A stretch of 64,000 bases of DNA from Theocolax elegans (taxonomy: Eukaryota; Arthropoda; Insecta; Hymenoptera; Cerocephalidae): positions 42,082,769 to 42,146,768 of the forward strand of contig CM047428.1 in the NCBI GenBank assembly GCA_026168455.1, written 5' to 3'. Numbering within the stretch: the stretch's first letter is position 1; every line of letters starts with the position of its first letter. A program made the translations under genes and the position numbers. The notes beneath the pieces are model-generated. The model had not been told where the DNA came from. It searched no databases and was given only the letters and a program-made list of their open reading frames with translations. This document shows, in pieces, positions 1 through 11,658 of the stretch.

Positions 1-83
1 GATATCCACGTGATAATCACGTGAGATTTTCGACCATTTTTTCACGTGATTATCACGTGGATATCTACGTGATAATCACGTGA
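1..83. repeat. cluster of three CACGTG-bounded palindromes
   Basis: Three near-identical hyphenated palindromes of the form CACGTG-ATAATC-ACGTG lie at about 7-23, 43-59 and 67-83. Each is its own reverse complement apart from the central bases. CACGTG is also the core E-box for bHLH proteins, but no gene start is seen beside it, so a regulatory role is speculation. The cluster directly abuts the fold-back repeat that follows and may be its outer edge. Confidence 0.6.
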
Positions 84-637
84 TATATGAAAATTTTTGT
101 TTTTTTATAAATGTAATCTTAGACACGGAGTTGATGGGATTTAATTTCACAGAAACTAAACTGGCCATTTGGTTTTGACAAAAAAAATCCTTTATTCGCC
201 ACGTTATTAATATACGAGGCAAAGTAAAGGCATAGAATATGATCGAAGTCGCTTTTACCATCCTACTATGCCTCCATATAAGCCCTACGCGCACGATAAT
301 CTATAGCGGGTAACTGGCAGCCACGTATCGGTCGAAACAGTTTTGAAATATGACTACTGCACTTGCTCACGGTAGTACCAGTTACGACCGATAGGTGGCT
401 GCCAATTACCCGCTATAGATTAGCGTGCGCGTAGGGCTTATATGGAGGCAAAGTAGGAAGGTCAAAGCGACTTTGATCATATACTATGCCTTTACTTTGC
501 CTCGTATATTAATAATGTGGCATATAAAGGATTTTTTTGACAAAACTGAATTGCCAGTTCGGTTTCTGTGAAATTGCATCCCATCAACTCCGTGTCTAAG
601 ATTACATTTTTAAAAAAATAAAAATTTTCATATATGC
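84..637. repeat. fold-back (long inverted repeat) element
   Basis: The left arm (about 84-338) is the reverse complement of the right arm (about 378-637), with scattered substitutions and one-base indels, around a spacer of about 40 bases. Both arms can be followed from a T-rich outer end, through a stretch reading GACACGGAGTTGATGGGAT, to the inner CTATAGCGGGTAA segment. No transposase is encoded; open frames inside are shadows. It resembles a fold-back or long-TIR non-autonomous DNA element. No target duplication was identified. Confidence 0.75.
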
Positions 638-639
638 GA

Positions 640-985
640 GTGGTTAAAAAGTCATGGCAAGTGGTAGCAGGAGATATTACTGGACCGCTTATCTGCTCCA
701 CATACGGATTTGAATATATTTTGGTCTTTCAAGACTTGTTCACGCGCTGGATTGAAGCAGTGCCGATTCGGAAAGCTAACGCTAAGACGATCGTGAAAGA
801 GTTACACGAGTCGTCATGCGTTTTGGCACACCGGAAGTATTTTTATCTGACAACGGCATTGAGTTCAAGAACAAGCTCGTAGATGATTATCTCGTGGAAC
901 GAGGAATATTTCATACAACTATTCCTCCGTACCACGCTCAGGCCAATCCCGTCGAACGTGCTAATTATGGTCATACATGGTCATA
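640..985 (+). pseudogene. Ty3/gypsy-type integrase core fragment, frameshifted
   Basis: Frame one (from 634) carries the first catalytic Asp context GDITGP and the following YILVFQDLFTRWIEAVP stretch typical of the gypsy integrase core. At about 815-830 homology moves to another frame, which supplies the second Asp (LSDNGIEFKN), the PPYHAQANPVE block and the catalytic Glu. Only this core is present: no zinc-binding HHCC domain, RNase H, RT or LTR is seen nearby. The break between frames and the early stop near 1016 make it a relic. It is a different family from the LTR element at 18-26 kb, whose core reads SDHGTQF. Confidence 0.85.
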
Positions 986-2008
986 CATGGTCATAATGAG
1001 ATATCTGATGAGTTGATATACGTATTTAAGAATTTTATAGGATTTAAATCAAATTACTTTGCTCGGCTATTTATCTCGAGTCTGAAACAAACGCGCATGC
1101 GTGATATTGGTAGTGGTGGCGAGAAAGCATGCTCTAGCTTGCCATGATCCGTGCGCCTTGCTATATGGCGTAAAATATTCTTTTAATAGTGATAATAAAA
1201 CTACTTCTAGTTTTGTAAACTATGCAAAAAAAAGAGTTAGTTGCCCTTTATTTAATAATTATTTACCTTCATACAAAGTTTCATGTTATTTTATTGATGC
1301 GTGCAAGAGAAAACCTTGTACGAAAATTTCATTGTGTAGACGCCGTAGATAGGGATTTTCATACAAGGTTTTCTCATCAATGCCTCAATATAATAAATAG
1401 AATCTTTGCACAATGATACATAGCTACAAAAGAAAGGGCACGTATCTTCTAGTTTGTCGAAATTCTTTATACTTATCTAGATTGAAGTATTTTTCAACCA
1501 TACTATCACTCTATTGGCTCGATCGGTGAAAATATATATAATAAATATAATATGAGGAATAAGGAATGTTACTTTCATGTGTCGGCATAGTAGGATGTAA
1601 TTCTGATACGGCATCCTCTTAAGATTAAGAATTCTTTTTTAAAAGGATAAATACTGGAAAATACCAGCAACCAATATTACATGTAATGGTATATAGTAAA
1701 CGTTCATAGATTTTGAGATACATAACTCTGAAGACAGCTATTGTTGAAATAAACGTTGAAATCTCTCTTTTTGAGGTTAGAATACTGCAGGATAGAAATT
1801 TAAAAAAAATTATTTTTTACACCTAAAAATTTTTTTCTATTTTCTAGAAATTATTTGCAGTTTGTACCTAAAACTTGATGCATCTTAAATTTCTTATCCA
1901 ACCAATTAACGTGAAATGGTCCATGTGTATGTGTGTGTGTGTGTAAGATATAAATTAGATATGAAAAATTGAATTTGAATTTTTCATGTTGCTTTCGTTT
2001 GTTTTCAG
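986..2008. other. non-coding stretch, upstream flank/intron of the UQCR11 exon
   Basis: No convincing gene is visible. A short tandem of TGGTCATACA lies at about 967-996 and a (TG)n microsatellite at about 1924-1945. The last bases form a pyrimidine-rich tract and AG acceptor for the following exon, so at least the 3' part is probably intron. I looked for the small first exon of UQCR11 here and did not find it. Confidence 0.5.
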
Positions 2009-2123
2009 GATACCTTCCGCTGTTACATATGGAGTTGGAGCAGGTCTTGGTGTGCTTTATTTTACTGATTGGAAATTAATTCTTCAACATGTACCTTTTT
2101 ATGGTGGAAAATTTAACAAATAA
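2009..2123 (+). CDS. UQCR11: terminal exon of cytochrome b-c1 complex subunit 10 (UQCR11-like)
   Basis: The product is the small single-pass inner-membrane subunit of respiratory complex III. The exon begins after a TTTTCAG acceptor (2001-2008); its first base completes a split codon (phase 2), and 37 codons follow to TAA at 2121-2123. The peptide has the family hallmarks: IPSAVTYGVGAGLG helix start, then YFTDWKLIL and VPFYGGKFNK at the C-terminus. The order (W)-x-P ... TDW-(R/K)-LIL ... VP-x-x-GKF follows the vertebrate subunit. The split codon would encode the Trp before IPS if exon one ends in TG. The initiating exon is not in view. The frame is intact, so this is probably a functional host exon. 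It lies outside the mirrored part of the window. Confidence 0.85.
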
Positions 2124-2191
2124 TTAATCAATGCTACAAATGGTATCATAGATAATGTAGAGAATTCTACATTTTGATGTATTGTAAAATT

Positions 2192-2197
2192 AATAAA
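2192..2197 (+). terminator. poly(A) signal of the UQCR11-like transcript
   Basis: An AATAAA hexamer lies about 70 bases after the TAA stop, within an AT-rich 3' UTR, at the usual distance for a short insect 3' UTR. Confidence 0.6.
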
Positions 2198-2807
2198 ACA
2201 ACTTTCGTTATCTAATTAACGCTAATTTATCAACCTCAGTTTGTCATCATATTACAATATTGATTATCCTAATAAAAATTTCACATGCAATAAAATTTAA
2301 ATTTCTTCATCATATTAATATTTTTACAATAAATTGGTTTAAATAATTTTTTCTAGCAGCAATATTTTATCATTTTACCTTTTAAGCACGGAGATTTTGA
2401 CGTTGAAGTTCGACTTTTTTTACACAATATATGTGCATAAAATGAAAACATATGTGACGTGGAATGCTTGACAAAATTGGTGGTCGATATATCGACCAGT
2501 CCCGTCTGGAACGTAAAGTCCAATGTTAAAAATTTAATTAGGTGAGTTAGGAGTGCTTTTAGACGTATTTGGATGCGCTGAATTCGAAAAAAATATAAAA
2601 AAATGTTAAAAAAACATCCTTGACCTTGAAAATTGTATTTCAAGGTCAACTTCATTACTTGTAGTATTTTAGTCCAAAAATGATATCCAAAAATGATATG
2701 CATTACATGCATTTTTATCTCTGATGTATTATGAAAAAATGTATTTGTTTTCGCTCTTAGCATGACCCAGAATCAACAGCGTGGGTGTGTCGAAAATTTG
2801 ATCCCTT

Positions 2808-2940
2808 TGGGGTGCTTTATTTCCGTGAGTCCCCTTGTTTCTCATATTGGGGTGCTTTATTTCCTTGAGTCCCCTTGCCTCACACGTTGGGGTGCTTTAT
2901 TTCCGTAAGTCCCCTTGCCTCTCACGTTGGAGTGCTTTAT
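2808..2940. repeat. tandem repeat of about 40 bp (piggyBac B subterminal)
   Basis: About three and a half imperfect copies of a unit containing GGGGTGCTTTATTTCC and AGTCCCCTTGCCTCTCACG. Two further copies with the same core occur at 3485-3570 inside element A, so the array belongs to the piggyBac family end rather than to the host. Confidence 0.8.
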
Positions 2941-3080
2941 TTAACCTTTTGGCTGCGGGAAAATTTTACTACTAAACGACCTTTTATAAAATGCAAAATG
3001 TATACATGAGATCATTGGATATTTCAGGTAGAGTCCCCACCCCGACTGCTGGTCGATAAATCGACCACCCCCGCAGGCAA
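2941..3080. promoter_or_regulatory. left terminal repeat and subterminal palindrome of piggyBac A
   Basis: TTAA, then CCTTTTGGCTGCGGG, then about 100 bases on the palindrome CTGGTCGATAAATCGACCA followed by CCCCCGCAG. Compared with the right end, the TIR tip and palindrome are separated here by extra sequence, the left-right asymmetry usual for piggyBac. A binding role for the palindrome is inferred from its presence at every piggyBac-type end in the window. Confidence 0.65.
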
Positions 3081-3484
3081 CATAAAGTACAATGTAAAAT
3101 TTTTTTCTCATTTTCCAGGAAAACTCTAGAGGGTATTTCTATGTAATTTATTCGCGCTGAACATGAAAAAAATAGTAAAAAAATCCTAGAGATACTCTTG
3201 ACCTTGAAAATCTATTTTTCAAGGTCAAATTTTTTTTCTAGCATAGATAGAATTTTTTGAAGATTTTCGTACATAGTGTCATGGACTAAATAAAAAAAAA
3301 TTCTGAAAAAAATAGCTGAGGTATCATTGATCTTAAAAATTTACATTCAAGGTCGCATTCACTTCTAAAACAAGTGCAACAAACATCTGCTACATTTGTC
3401 AAGATGTCAAGAAATATTCTGACATTCGCTCTTAGCATAACCTAGGATCAACGGCGTGGACGTGGCGAAAAGGTGATCCCATTG

Positions 3485-3570
3485 GGGTGCTTGATTTTCG
3501 TGAGTCCCCTTGCCTCTCACGTTTCGGGGTGCTTGATTTCCGTAAGTCCCCTTGCCTCTCACGTAGGAAT
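3485..3570. repeat. two copies of the 40-bp piggyBac subterminal repeat
   Basis: Two units containing GGGGTGCTTGATTT and AGTCCCCTTGCCTCTCACG, lying between the transposase stop and the left end of element A. Homologous to the longer array at 2808-2940 in element B. Confidence 0.75.
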
Positions 3571-3971
3571 GGTTGGCTCTACGGTAATGTTTCTTTTATG
3601 TGGTACTCTTCAAAGCATGGTGCTGCGCATAGAGGAGTTTCACAATTAGGGCAAATGTATGTCGTTCTACGTGGAGTCTTACGCAAAGAGATCAAGTGGC
3701 ATCTTCGACTTGTACCTTGCCTCGGGAAATGGTGGCCAACTAATCGAATGGGAGAGTCATTGTAAGGAGAGATGCTTGCAGAAGGATCAAGTTTCAGTAA
3801 TGATCTAGCAACCTGTAATCTAAATGAAGAAAATGATATAGCTTTCACGTTTCTCATTTTATACAACGCATGAGCATTGGATAGACAAAGATTAATAAGA
3901 TGACAAAAAAGCTTTCGATACCATTTCATTGTTTTTCGCACTGTTTCTGTTATAGATAATTGTCTATCAAC

Positions 3972-5364
3972 TGTGACATCCCAAATTTGATATACAAAAT
4001 TTCAAGCTTTTATTTCAGCGAAATAGCATAAAAAAGCAATGCTACATAAGCTAATACTGTCGATTAGCTAATGTAGACATATCGGATCATCTATCATAAG
4101 AAACTAAGATAGTCAAGCGGTAGAGTATCTGACTGATACGCGCTACGACGGGGTTCGATTCCCGGTTAGGGAAGATTTTTTTATTTTCACTTTTAATGTT
4201 TAAATAATTAATTTAAACATTGAAAAGTGGAAAACTGTAAAATTTATAATTTTATTATTTTTTTTTACATATTTGCCATTTTTGGTCAAAATATCAATGC
4301 GATACGACCAAAAATGACAAAGTTATTAATAATTAATGGTTTAAACAATTTCCATTAATTAATTAAATCAAGTTGAATATTTTAGTTGTAAGTAAACTAA
4401 AATACAACATTCAAAATTATTATTTATTATAATTTACAATGAAAATTGGTATTAAACCAATTTTCAATAAAACTGTAAGTTTTACAATAATATAGCAATA
4501 GCGTAACTATATCTATGCATAAATAATGCATCTTGTAAAACATAACACTACGAGTATTATATTCAAACAATATAATAATTAATACATTTATTATCTAATA
4601 TAAGAAAATATAGACGAACAGCCAGAGTACGACGTCATGAGATAATACACGCACATATCGATGCGTGTGCTTGATATGCCGATGGTGGGAGACTTAGATC
4701 CTGAGTAGAGAGTTCCCCCACCACTGCCAAGACTTGACAAAACCAACGGCTCTCGCTGCCTCAGCAGCATTTTCGTCGAGGACGACGAGCCTTTCAAGCG
4801 GCCTCTCCGCTCTGGTCGAGTCTCGCGTAAACAGACTCTTGTAATGTAAATGTTAGTTCTATTATAAAGGCATGTTAGGGTGTTCTTCCAACATCCTCCA
4901 TGAACATAAAATAAATCCTTTTTATTCGATTATGATAATTGATATTTTTTTATTATATTACCAAACGACCCCAATAAGGGAACCCTTTATTAGGTCTTAA
5001 GAATCTCAATGGCTTTCTTAAGGTGACGCGTGATGGGAGAATTTGTTTTCTCTCAGACCTACGTCGCTGAATGCAATTGGAGATTTTTAGACCTAGATTG
5101 TGAACACTTTTCAATTCGTAAAGTAACGCGGGATAAGAGAATTTGTTTTCTCTTTGAACTACGTTACTGAATTGAAGTGGTATCACAATCGTAAGGAGTT
5201 TCCAGTAATATATTAACTCGACGAATCAATGCTCATTCATCGATTTGTTATTGGATGGGATAATATCTCTACCCTATACGGATCGATGGATTAAATAAGA
5301 CAGAAACTCAAAAAGAGGAGATTCTATCTTATTTTTTATTATGTGAATAAACTGGACCGTCACA
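3972..5364. mobile_element. solo LTR (gypsy-like) inserted in piggyBac A
   Basis: Begins TGTGACATCCC and ends GGACCGTCACA, so it has TG...CA ends with short inverted tips. It is flanked by a 4-bp target duplication CAAC (3968-3971 and 5365-5368); taking out the insert plus one CAAC puts the two halves of the transposase back in register. A TATA-like ATTATAAAGG (4861-4870) and AATAAA (4910-4915) on the plus strand fit an LTR promoter/poly(A) region, which suggests plus orientation. No gag or pol is present. The tips match those of the LTR element at 18-26 kb (TGTGAC...GTCACA), so the families may be related, but the bodies are not obviously similar. Confidence 0.75.
4105..4172 (+). other. tRNA-like segment inside the solo LTR
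   Basis: The sequence has an A-box-like TAGTCAAGCGGTAGAGTA and an exact B-box GGTTCGATTCC at internal pol III promoter spacing, then ends in a T-run after AGGGAAGA. It resembles a tRNA pseudogene or SINE head captured in the LTR. The acceptor stem does not pair cleanly by eye, so it is not called a functional tRNA. Confidence 0.5.
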
Positions 5365-7289
5365 CAACATTATCAATACCACCTTGGCTTTATAATGTCT
5401 TTATTTGTTAGATAACATTTTTTCCAGTTGCACAGAATTCAAGTTCGTGCACAGTTATAAGCATACGAACGCTACGTTTATCTTCCCACCTCACTGCCAT
5501 CCACACATCGTTGTGAGAGACTTGTACTTCACCTCGAACTAACTTGCTTCCAAGCTTTGGTATTCCCTTTCTATTTGCTTTCACTGTACCACACATACCT
5601 GTATCACGATCGTGTAAAAATTCTGCCAAAGTGGGAGATGTGTACCAATTATCTATGTATACAACATGACCCTTATAAAAATAAGATTGTAAAAAGTGAG
5701 CTACAATATCGCCAGTAACACCCAAATCAAACTTTTGATAATCAGTGTCTGCGCCAGTATAAACAATATAACCCAACACGAATCCCGTCTCGCAGTCTAC
5801 AATCATGAATAGCTTGATGCCAAAGCGATTTCTCTTCAAAGGAATGTACTGCTTGAATCGAAACCTACCTTTCCATAATAAAGGACTTTCATCTATGCAC
5901 AGATTTTTTCCTGGAGTAAGAACTGCTGAAAATTTGCTTTGCACGTGTTCTATTACTAGCTTTATTTTCACTAAAGGATGATTTTCGATTTCTTCATTAT
6001 TAGGAAAATGTAAACATCGTAGGATGTGAATATATTTATCGCGAGGCATTATTTGGCCAAAAATTGGAGTGTGTAGCAAAAGATCTGTGGACCAATAACT
6101 TTGAAAATCGCCTTTACAGACATGGATCATTAGAATGGAAAGACCTAGAAAAGTTTCCAATTCTGTTTTTATGACAGGGGACCAAGCTTTCATGTGGGAA
6201 AAACGAGTTATGGGATTGAGTTGCGTAACAATTGGTTTACTCTACAATTTTTTTGAGCAAAGAAGAATCACAAAAGTAATTGAAATAATCAATTGGTGTA
6301 TTTCCTGAAAAAAAGATATTCGAATATATTTCGGAGCTACCTAGAAAATCTTTAATTGATGGATAAAAATACGCGTTCTCAGACAATTCAGTTTCCTTAT
6401 AAGAAAAGTCTTCCAAATTGACTTCCCCGATGTCTTCATTTTCTGCTCCATTGTCTAAAACCTCGTTTTCTAATACTCCATTTTCTGGTTCGGACTCGCC
6501 ACTACTCCAAGCTTTATGTTCAGCCATTTTATAGAAGATAGAATATTACACTATTCAATAGTGTAATATTCAAAAAGTGAACTGTGTGAATCCTGGAGAC
6601 TAATAAGTTATGCATGAGAAGTACCAATCTGCATCGTATTATAAATTTATAAATATGAATGAATAAAAAATAAATTAATTTTTTTAAATTAAAATATTTT
6701 TGAAGATTAGACGAGTTTCTGCAATAAGTGATGACATTTATTTCGTACCCAGTTGACGAAGAACAAAGATATACCAACTCCCAGACCGAAATAGTGAATA
6801 ACAGATTTTGTGTTTACGTCATTGATTTTAGATCACGCTGAAAATGAATGCCGCAGCATTTTATATAACCTTCAAAAATAAGGTTGAAGCTCGATGTTTT
6901 GTTTTGGAAACTAAAATTTTATCGCGAAATAGACATTTTCATGAACAAAGATAATTTTAGGATTTTTTTACTTTTTTTCCCGTTTTGGCCTCATCAATAA
7001 CGCTAAAAAGCTAGATCGAACTTTCGCTTATGCAAATAAAATACAATATGACCTTGACTGTAAATTTTCAAGGTTAAGGATACCGCAGTGATGTATTAAA
7101 GTATTTTTTATAAACAGTATATAAAATTACGAAAGAAATCACTCTAAAATTCGCGCTTCTACTAGGGATGAAATTTGACCTTGAAATACCTATTTTCAAG
7201 GTGAATAATATTTTGAGGAATTATAAAACTATTTTATATACATTTAAAACATCAAAATTGATCTAAAAACATTAAATATGTTGTATATT

Positions 7290-7333
7290 TTAAGTGGTCG
7301 ATATATCGACCACCCCCGCAGTCAAAAGGTTAA
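7290..7333. promoter_or_regulatory. right TIR of piggyBac A with perfect subterminal palindrome
   Basis: The 18-bp perfect palindrome TGGTCGATATATCGACCA is followed by CCCCCGCAGTCAAAAGG and TTAA. The same arrangement recurs at 52750-52790, 53433-53473 and 63187-63230, and in diverged form at 2480 and 8581. This conservation suggests it is part of the transposase recognition end. Confidence 0.7.
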
Positions 7334-7337
7334 ATAT

Positions 7338-8302
<965 letters not shown>

Positions 8303-8620
8303 ACAACTTAGTAAATAAAAGAATGATGAAATAATAAGAATATTATCAATAAAAGATCTTTTGCAAGAAAAAATAACTGTTATTTGCCAAGAAACTAATA
8401 GTAATTAATAGTTAACGCAAACGCAACACTATTTGTTTCGTATTCAAAGCATTAAAATACGTTGGTATTCCAATTTTCAAGTGGAAATACCGAATAAAAA
8501 ATTTGACCTTGAAATCACTATTCCTGTATTCAACATATAATGTTACCCCCGAAACAATTCCAAAATAATATGATACCAAAGTAGTCGATATAGCGACTAG
8601 TCCCATCCTTAAAAGGTTAA

Positions 8621-11102
8621 TTCATATTATCATATTTTATTAGTAATTAATGTTTGTTTAGCTTTGAGCTTCACTGCGACCTTAAGGTCAATAATAAAGG
8701 TCATTTGAAGGTCAAACCTATTTTTAAATGGAAATTCTTAGTTTTGGCAGAAGAAATAAAAGTAATGATAAATTCTCGTTTCATCTTTTAATTAATAGAA
8801 GTCGTATGATGTCACCACAGAATGCCCTTCTTCAGTTCGAGGAATATTTGTATAAATAGTTTTCTTTATACCGTCCACAGAAATGCACTAGTAAATGACA
8901 ACCTTCACGATCTTAAAATAACTCTAAAAATTGAATTTTAAACTTTGTGCTCTCAATACTACAAACTTACCAAAGTTTGGGGCAATTTAATCGGAAGCGC
9001 ATTCTTATAAAGTTTGTGTGGAGTCCTTTTAAATTAAGATAACTCCTGATATTTTTCCTATACAACATCATTACAATATTATATTTTTAATTTGTCCTAG
9101 CAAAAACGCTCGCTTCTCTCGCGACTTACATTTTCGATTCGCACTCTGGTAAATCATGTTTATTTTAAATCATATGAATAAATGTAATTAATTAATCATT
9201 ATATTTAATCTTTACATATGCAAAGTTTATGGAAACCAGACACTGTTTCGCTTATACGTAGTAAATACCACACTATGGATATACACAGCAACCTTCCACT
9301 CCTGGAGCAATTGTGGCACTCTATATTGCGGGTGGGGCAGTAGGGGACAGTTGTGACGGAGGAGGATGATGGTAGGGACAATAGCAGCGCGAGCTGCACC
9401 AAAGTGTGTATGTCACATCAAAATATCATGTATCAGAAAAAAACTTTTATTAATGACTCTGCCTCTTATATTTTCTATATGTATCTCTGAGTCGTTTCTC
9501 TCTAAAGAACGCGATCTACTGGGGTTGATTTGTCTAACCAAAGTGTGGGCCCTGCTCACACCCAAACAACTATTACACTTCTCATGTACTAAAGAACAAA
9601 ATTCGTTTACTGATGACCCCCGTCCCACTCTATCGTATTCGTACCTCTAACGCGTTTATTCGACAAATCGCAATATTCTTTACTTCAACCTCACATGACA
9701 CCCACTCCCTCCACCTAACAGTTAAGATTTCTATAATGTATTCATTACGGAAATTCATTTTACAATAAGCTATTTTATCTGTCAAGACTCATTATGCGCC
9801 CACGTTGCAACAAGGTATGGGTGTTTAAGTATTGGGAATTTTGATTCCTATGCGCGAGAAATACGTTCTGCTGATCACGCGATTTTTAGCGCATATGTAC
9901 TTTTTGTGAGAATTCGTACAACGAGCTAACAATCATGAGAATGAAAACCTTGAACTACACGAGGATTGTATGACTAAATCATTCAGGGTATACCTACAGC
10001 TACATATCCAGTTTTGACTATTTTATACCCAGAAAACACTATAACGTGATTAAGAAGATCCCTAGAAACATTTGTATGTACATATTTAACAATGGCGTCA
10101 GGCTCATCGAAATTAAGCAGTAGATTGGTCGTTAGTGTTACAATCAGAATAAGTATTTTGGAAAATATGTATAATATGTATAATATAATAATACACTCAA
10201 CCATATAGATCAGATTGTGAAAGTATTTAAGAAGATGCACCGAGGTGTCTTAACAGCTTCCGTTAGCCAATAATTATTGTTAAAGTCATAATGGTGAGAA
10301 CAAACGTAACACATTTGACAAAAAATGTAATGGCACGCATTAAGTATCGGCAAACTGCAAGATTGGCATATTTGTACAAAGTGTGGTAGAGTATGGGTAT
10401 TGAGTCTACAAAACTCTTTTTAGATTGAGATATAAATACTGATACGATTAGTTTATTCCTCAGGCAGGACGTTTTCGATTACTTCACATGCAATAAGATA
10501 ACAGAATGATCAAAACCATCAACTAGCGCGCAAAATGTTTCATAAAAAGCATAAGATCTACTATTTTTTTTGTAATATTCAGGAAATCATGCATATAGTT
10601 TTTTACATATAACTGTTTTACACACAATCAACGACTTTGTGATTATTAAATGTGTCCGTAAGGTTTTCGAGACTATTTAACGTACCTCTTTTACACTGAC
10701 ATATTTTAATCATTCTGAGAGTGAAAATTTTCATAAGTGTAAGCAATGAATATATAACAGCTGTACTAGTAGCTGCGATAGTACAGTAGTAGTTGCAGTA
10801 GAACCTCTAGAGATAGATTTAACAGTAAGTAGTACCGACAGTACTAGTAGCGTCAATACTGCAATTGCCGGTAACAAACAAGATGAGAATGAAGGAGGGT
10901 GCCCACATGTATGGGAACAACTGGGAAAGTGCAAATCATACATTGATCGTAAACTTTTAATTATAATATTCATTTATAAAAAATAATATTTAAGGAAATG
11001 GAAGGAAATTTACAATTGACGGTTAAAGTTTCATTTTTAAAATTAAATGTATATGTATATATACACTAATAAAATATTACTTATGTCGACTGTAGTATAA
11101 CT
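8621..11102. other. gene-poor spacer; nothing assignable
   Basis: I see no recognisable protein family, RNA gene or element ends. Open frames of 60-95 codons occur on both strands (for example 9366-9650 and 9983-10240) but lack familiar motifs. Some AAGGTCA-type sites lie at 8678-8727. A 55-codon open stretch near 10805-10975 is compositionally protein-like but was not recognised. Confidence 0.4.
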
Positions 11103-11166
11103 AAATTAATTAATATTTTTATCGGTCTTAATTGACTGTAAGACCGATAAAAATATTAATTAATTT
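11103..11166. repeat. perfect 28-bp inverted repeat with 8-base loop
   Basis: The arm 11103-11130 is the exact reverse complement of 11139-11166, around the loop ATTGACTG. Arms are AT-rich with an inner ATCGGTCTTA core. It could be a tiny MITE relic or a structured non-coding element. The mirror copy is at 48922-48985. Confidence 0.9.
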
Positions 11167-11210
11167 GTATATATACACATTTACTATATACATAGATATA
11201 TCTTTATTGT

Positions 11211-11646
11211 TTTTTTTTGTTATTTAACGTCGCTCTATTTATGCTGCCAGGGCTAATCAGCGACGGAGGTGAACGGTGTGTCTGTAAACAAAGCACATGT
11301 AGTTGAAACAGTGGTGCTTGTGTACATCGGAAGATATCATTGGTCACTGTAATTAGTCTAATAAATACAGTTTCCTGTCCTCCCGATGGAACCACCGCGA
11401 TCCTCTTTACATCTTCGCGTCCCTAACGTTCCCTATAGTTCAGATGCCCGTGCCTCTCATGCACTGACAAGTGCACGAAACGCACGTGCACCTGAACTGG
11501 CGTCACATTATAGTGACACGCCGAGCCACTGAGTCGCGGTGTTCGAAAAATGCACATGAAAAAATTTTCAGAGGTACACGTCTGGGATCGAAACCACGAC
11601 TCTCGGTGTAAGAGTCGGGAGCTCTACCCATGAGCCACCGCGGCTC
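11211..11646 (-). mobile_element. tRNA-derived SINE, family 1, copy a
   Basis: Flanked by a 12-bp target duplication TATCTTTATTGT (11199-11210 and 11647-11658). On the minus strand the 5' head near 11646-11570 has an A-box (TGGCTCATGGGTAGAGC) and a B-box (TTTCGATCCCAG), the pol III promoter of a tRNA. A body of about 300 bases follows, then the 3' tail with CCTCCGTCGCTGATTAGC and AGCGACGTTAAA, and a short A-rich end. A LINE-type partner would mobilise it. Confidence 0.85.
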
Positions 11647-11658
11647 TATCTTTATTGT

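Larger units (their letters stand above)
3579..6527 (-). pseudogene. piggyBac-like transposase A, broken
   Basis: DDE transposase of the piggyBac (PGBD) family. The N-terminal acidic segment starts at ATG 6527 and reads to an in-frame stop near 6237. Homology continues in that frame, then shifts by one base near 6190 into the catalytic region (6193-5408). The first Asp is in CIDESPLLWKGRF, the second in VYIDNWYTSP, and the WEDKRSVRMLI strand follows. The third Asp (GGID context, about 5375-5385) sits at the edge of the 1393-bp solo LTR. Coding sequence resumes at 3971 with the TVRKTMKWYRKLF helix and ends in a cysteine-rich C-terminal domain (CxxC and C...C...H spacing, about 3590-3690), as in other piggyBac transposases that bind TIRs through such a domain. 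Total about 520 codons, close to family length. Inactive because of a stop, a frameshift and the insertion. Confidence 0.85.
2941..7333 (-). mobile_element. piggyBac-like element A, full length but interrupted
   Basis: Flanked by TTAA at 2941-2944 and 7330-7333, the piggyBac target duplication. The termini are inverted: CCTTTTGGCTGCGGG at the left and the reverse complement of CCTTTTGACTGCGGG at the right. Subterminal palindromes around TGGTCGATATATCGACCA lie near 3050 and 7292. One transposase gene runs on the minus strand (6527 to 3579). The transposase is split by a solo LTR at 3972-5364; without it the element is about 3.0 kb. The gene has an in-frame stop and a frameshift, so the copy is not autonomous. 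Confidence 0.85.

Noticed and set aside
2353..2763. 136-codon minus-strand frame
   Set aside because: It covers the piggyBac B terminal region including its palindrome and TCAAGGTCA hairpin; no motif is recognisable.
3487..3765. 92-codon plus-strand frame over tandem repeats
   Set aside because: It is antisense to the cysteine-rich end of transposase A and begins in the 40-bp repeats.
4105..4172. Functional tRNA gene
   Set aside because: Boxes are present but the acceptor stem does not pair convincingly and the unit sits inside an LTR.
10731..10973. Minus-strand frame with a hydrophobic stretch resembling a membrane segment
   Set aside because: Codon pattern is driven by a CTA/CTG-rich low-complexity tract; no neighbours, start context or family support it.
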